14,738 bases of DNA, taken from NCBI GenBank assembly GCA_902767385.1, contig CACXHA010000108.1, positions 1-14,738 on the forward strand, written 5' to 3'. Numbering within the stretch: the first letter of the stretch is position 1; each line of letters starts with the position of its first letter. Origin of the DNA: an uncultured Elusimicrobium sp. (lineage in GTDB: Bacteria; Elusimicrobiota; Elusimicrobia; Elusimicrobiales; Elusimicrobiaceae). Shown piece after piece: positions 14,645 to 14,738 of this stretch. The position numbers were made by a program, and so were the translations under genes. The notes beneath the pieces are model-generated. The model was not told the origin of the DNA and ran no database searches. It saw only the letters and a program-made list of their open reading frames with translations.

Positions 14645-14733
14645 TGCCCCGGGGGAGACGAGGATCCCCGGGGCAGTTGTTTACTTGGTATGTTGCCGGA
14701 AATTTCATCCGGCAAAATTTTACTAACAGTCTA
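14645..14733. repeat. Two-hairpin intergenic element at the window end
   Basis: TGCCCCGGGG (14645-14654) pairs perfectly with CCCCGGGGCA (14666-14675) over an 11-base loop. TTGCCGGA (14693-14700) pairs with TCCGGCAA (14708-14715) over a 7-base loop and is followed by AAAATTTT-like sequence. The element ends in TTACTAACAGTCTA (14720-14733), nearly identical to 1061-1074. It lies outside any gene I can support and is probably a dispersed repeat or an RNA element. It may continue past the window. Confidence 0.5.
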
Positions 14734-14738
14734 CGTAA

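Noticed and set aside
1..14738. CRISPR arrays, insertion sequences or phage genes
   Set aside because: No regularly spaced repeats, transposase or phage-like proteins were seen on either strand.

Overview
The window looks like chromosome of a strictly fermentative anaerobe with moderate GC. It carries a three-subunit electron-bifurcating [FeFe] hydrogenase (HydABC) and the two-subunit transhydrogenase NfnAB, next to large exported proteins of unknown family. This mix fits a gut-type Elusimicrobiota bacterium (Elusimicrobium-like). That placement is an inference from gene content and style, not from a marker gene.

Layout. Positions 1-66 hold the 3' part of tRNA-His with its terminator. A plus-strand Mrp/NBP35 Fe-S carrier ATPase follows (225-1055), then a protein with a signal peptide and a C-terminal response-regulator receiver domain (1148-2188). 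A 16-bp bidirectional terminator separates it from the minus-strand operon hydC-hydB-hydA (6368 down to 2255). Divergent from that operon is a CNNM/CorC-type membrane protein with CBS domains (6498-7793), then a 1313-residue exported protein of no recognised family (7894-11835). A second bidirectional terminator separates it from the minus-strand pair nfnB-nfnA (14155 down to 11905). A small YtxH-like membrane protein with a Cys-rich N-terminus (14259-14591) is divergent from nfnB. The window ends in two strong hairpins. No gap between genes exceeds 300 bases.

How the genes fit together. HydABC would couple NADH and reduced ferredoxin oxidation to H2 production (or the reverse). NfnAB would couple NADH and reduced ferredoxin to NADP+ reduction. 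Both draw on the same NADH and ferredoxin pools, so the window holds much of a fermenter's redox balancing. Mrp could help supply Fe-S clusters to these cluster-rich enzymes, though it is not in their operon.

Most unusual are the exported receiver-domain protein, two genes whose extended -10 boxes sit so close to the start codon that leaderless mRNAs are predicted, a 12-bp inverted-repeat motif in two intergenic regions, and a displaced histidine in the HydA cluster motif.
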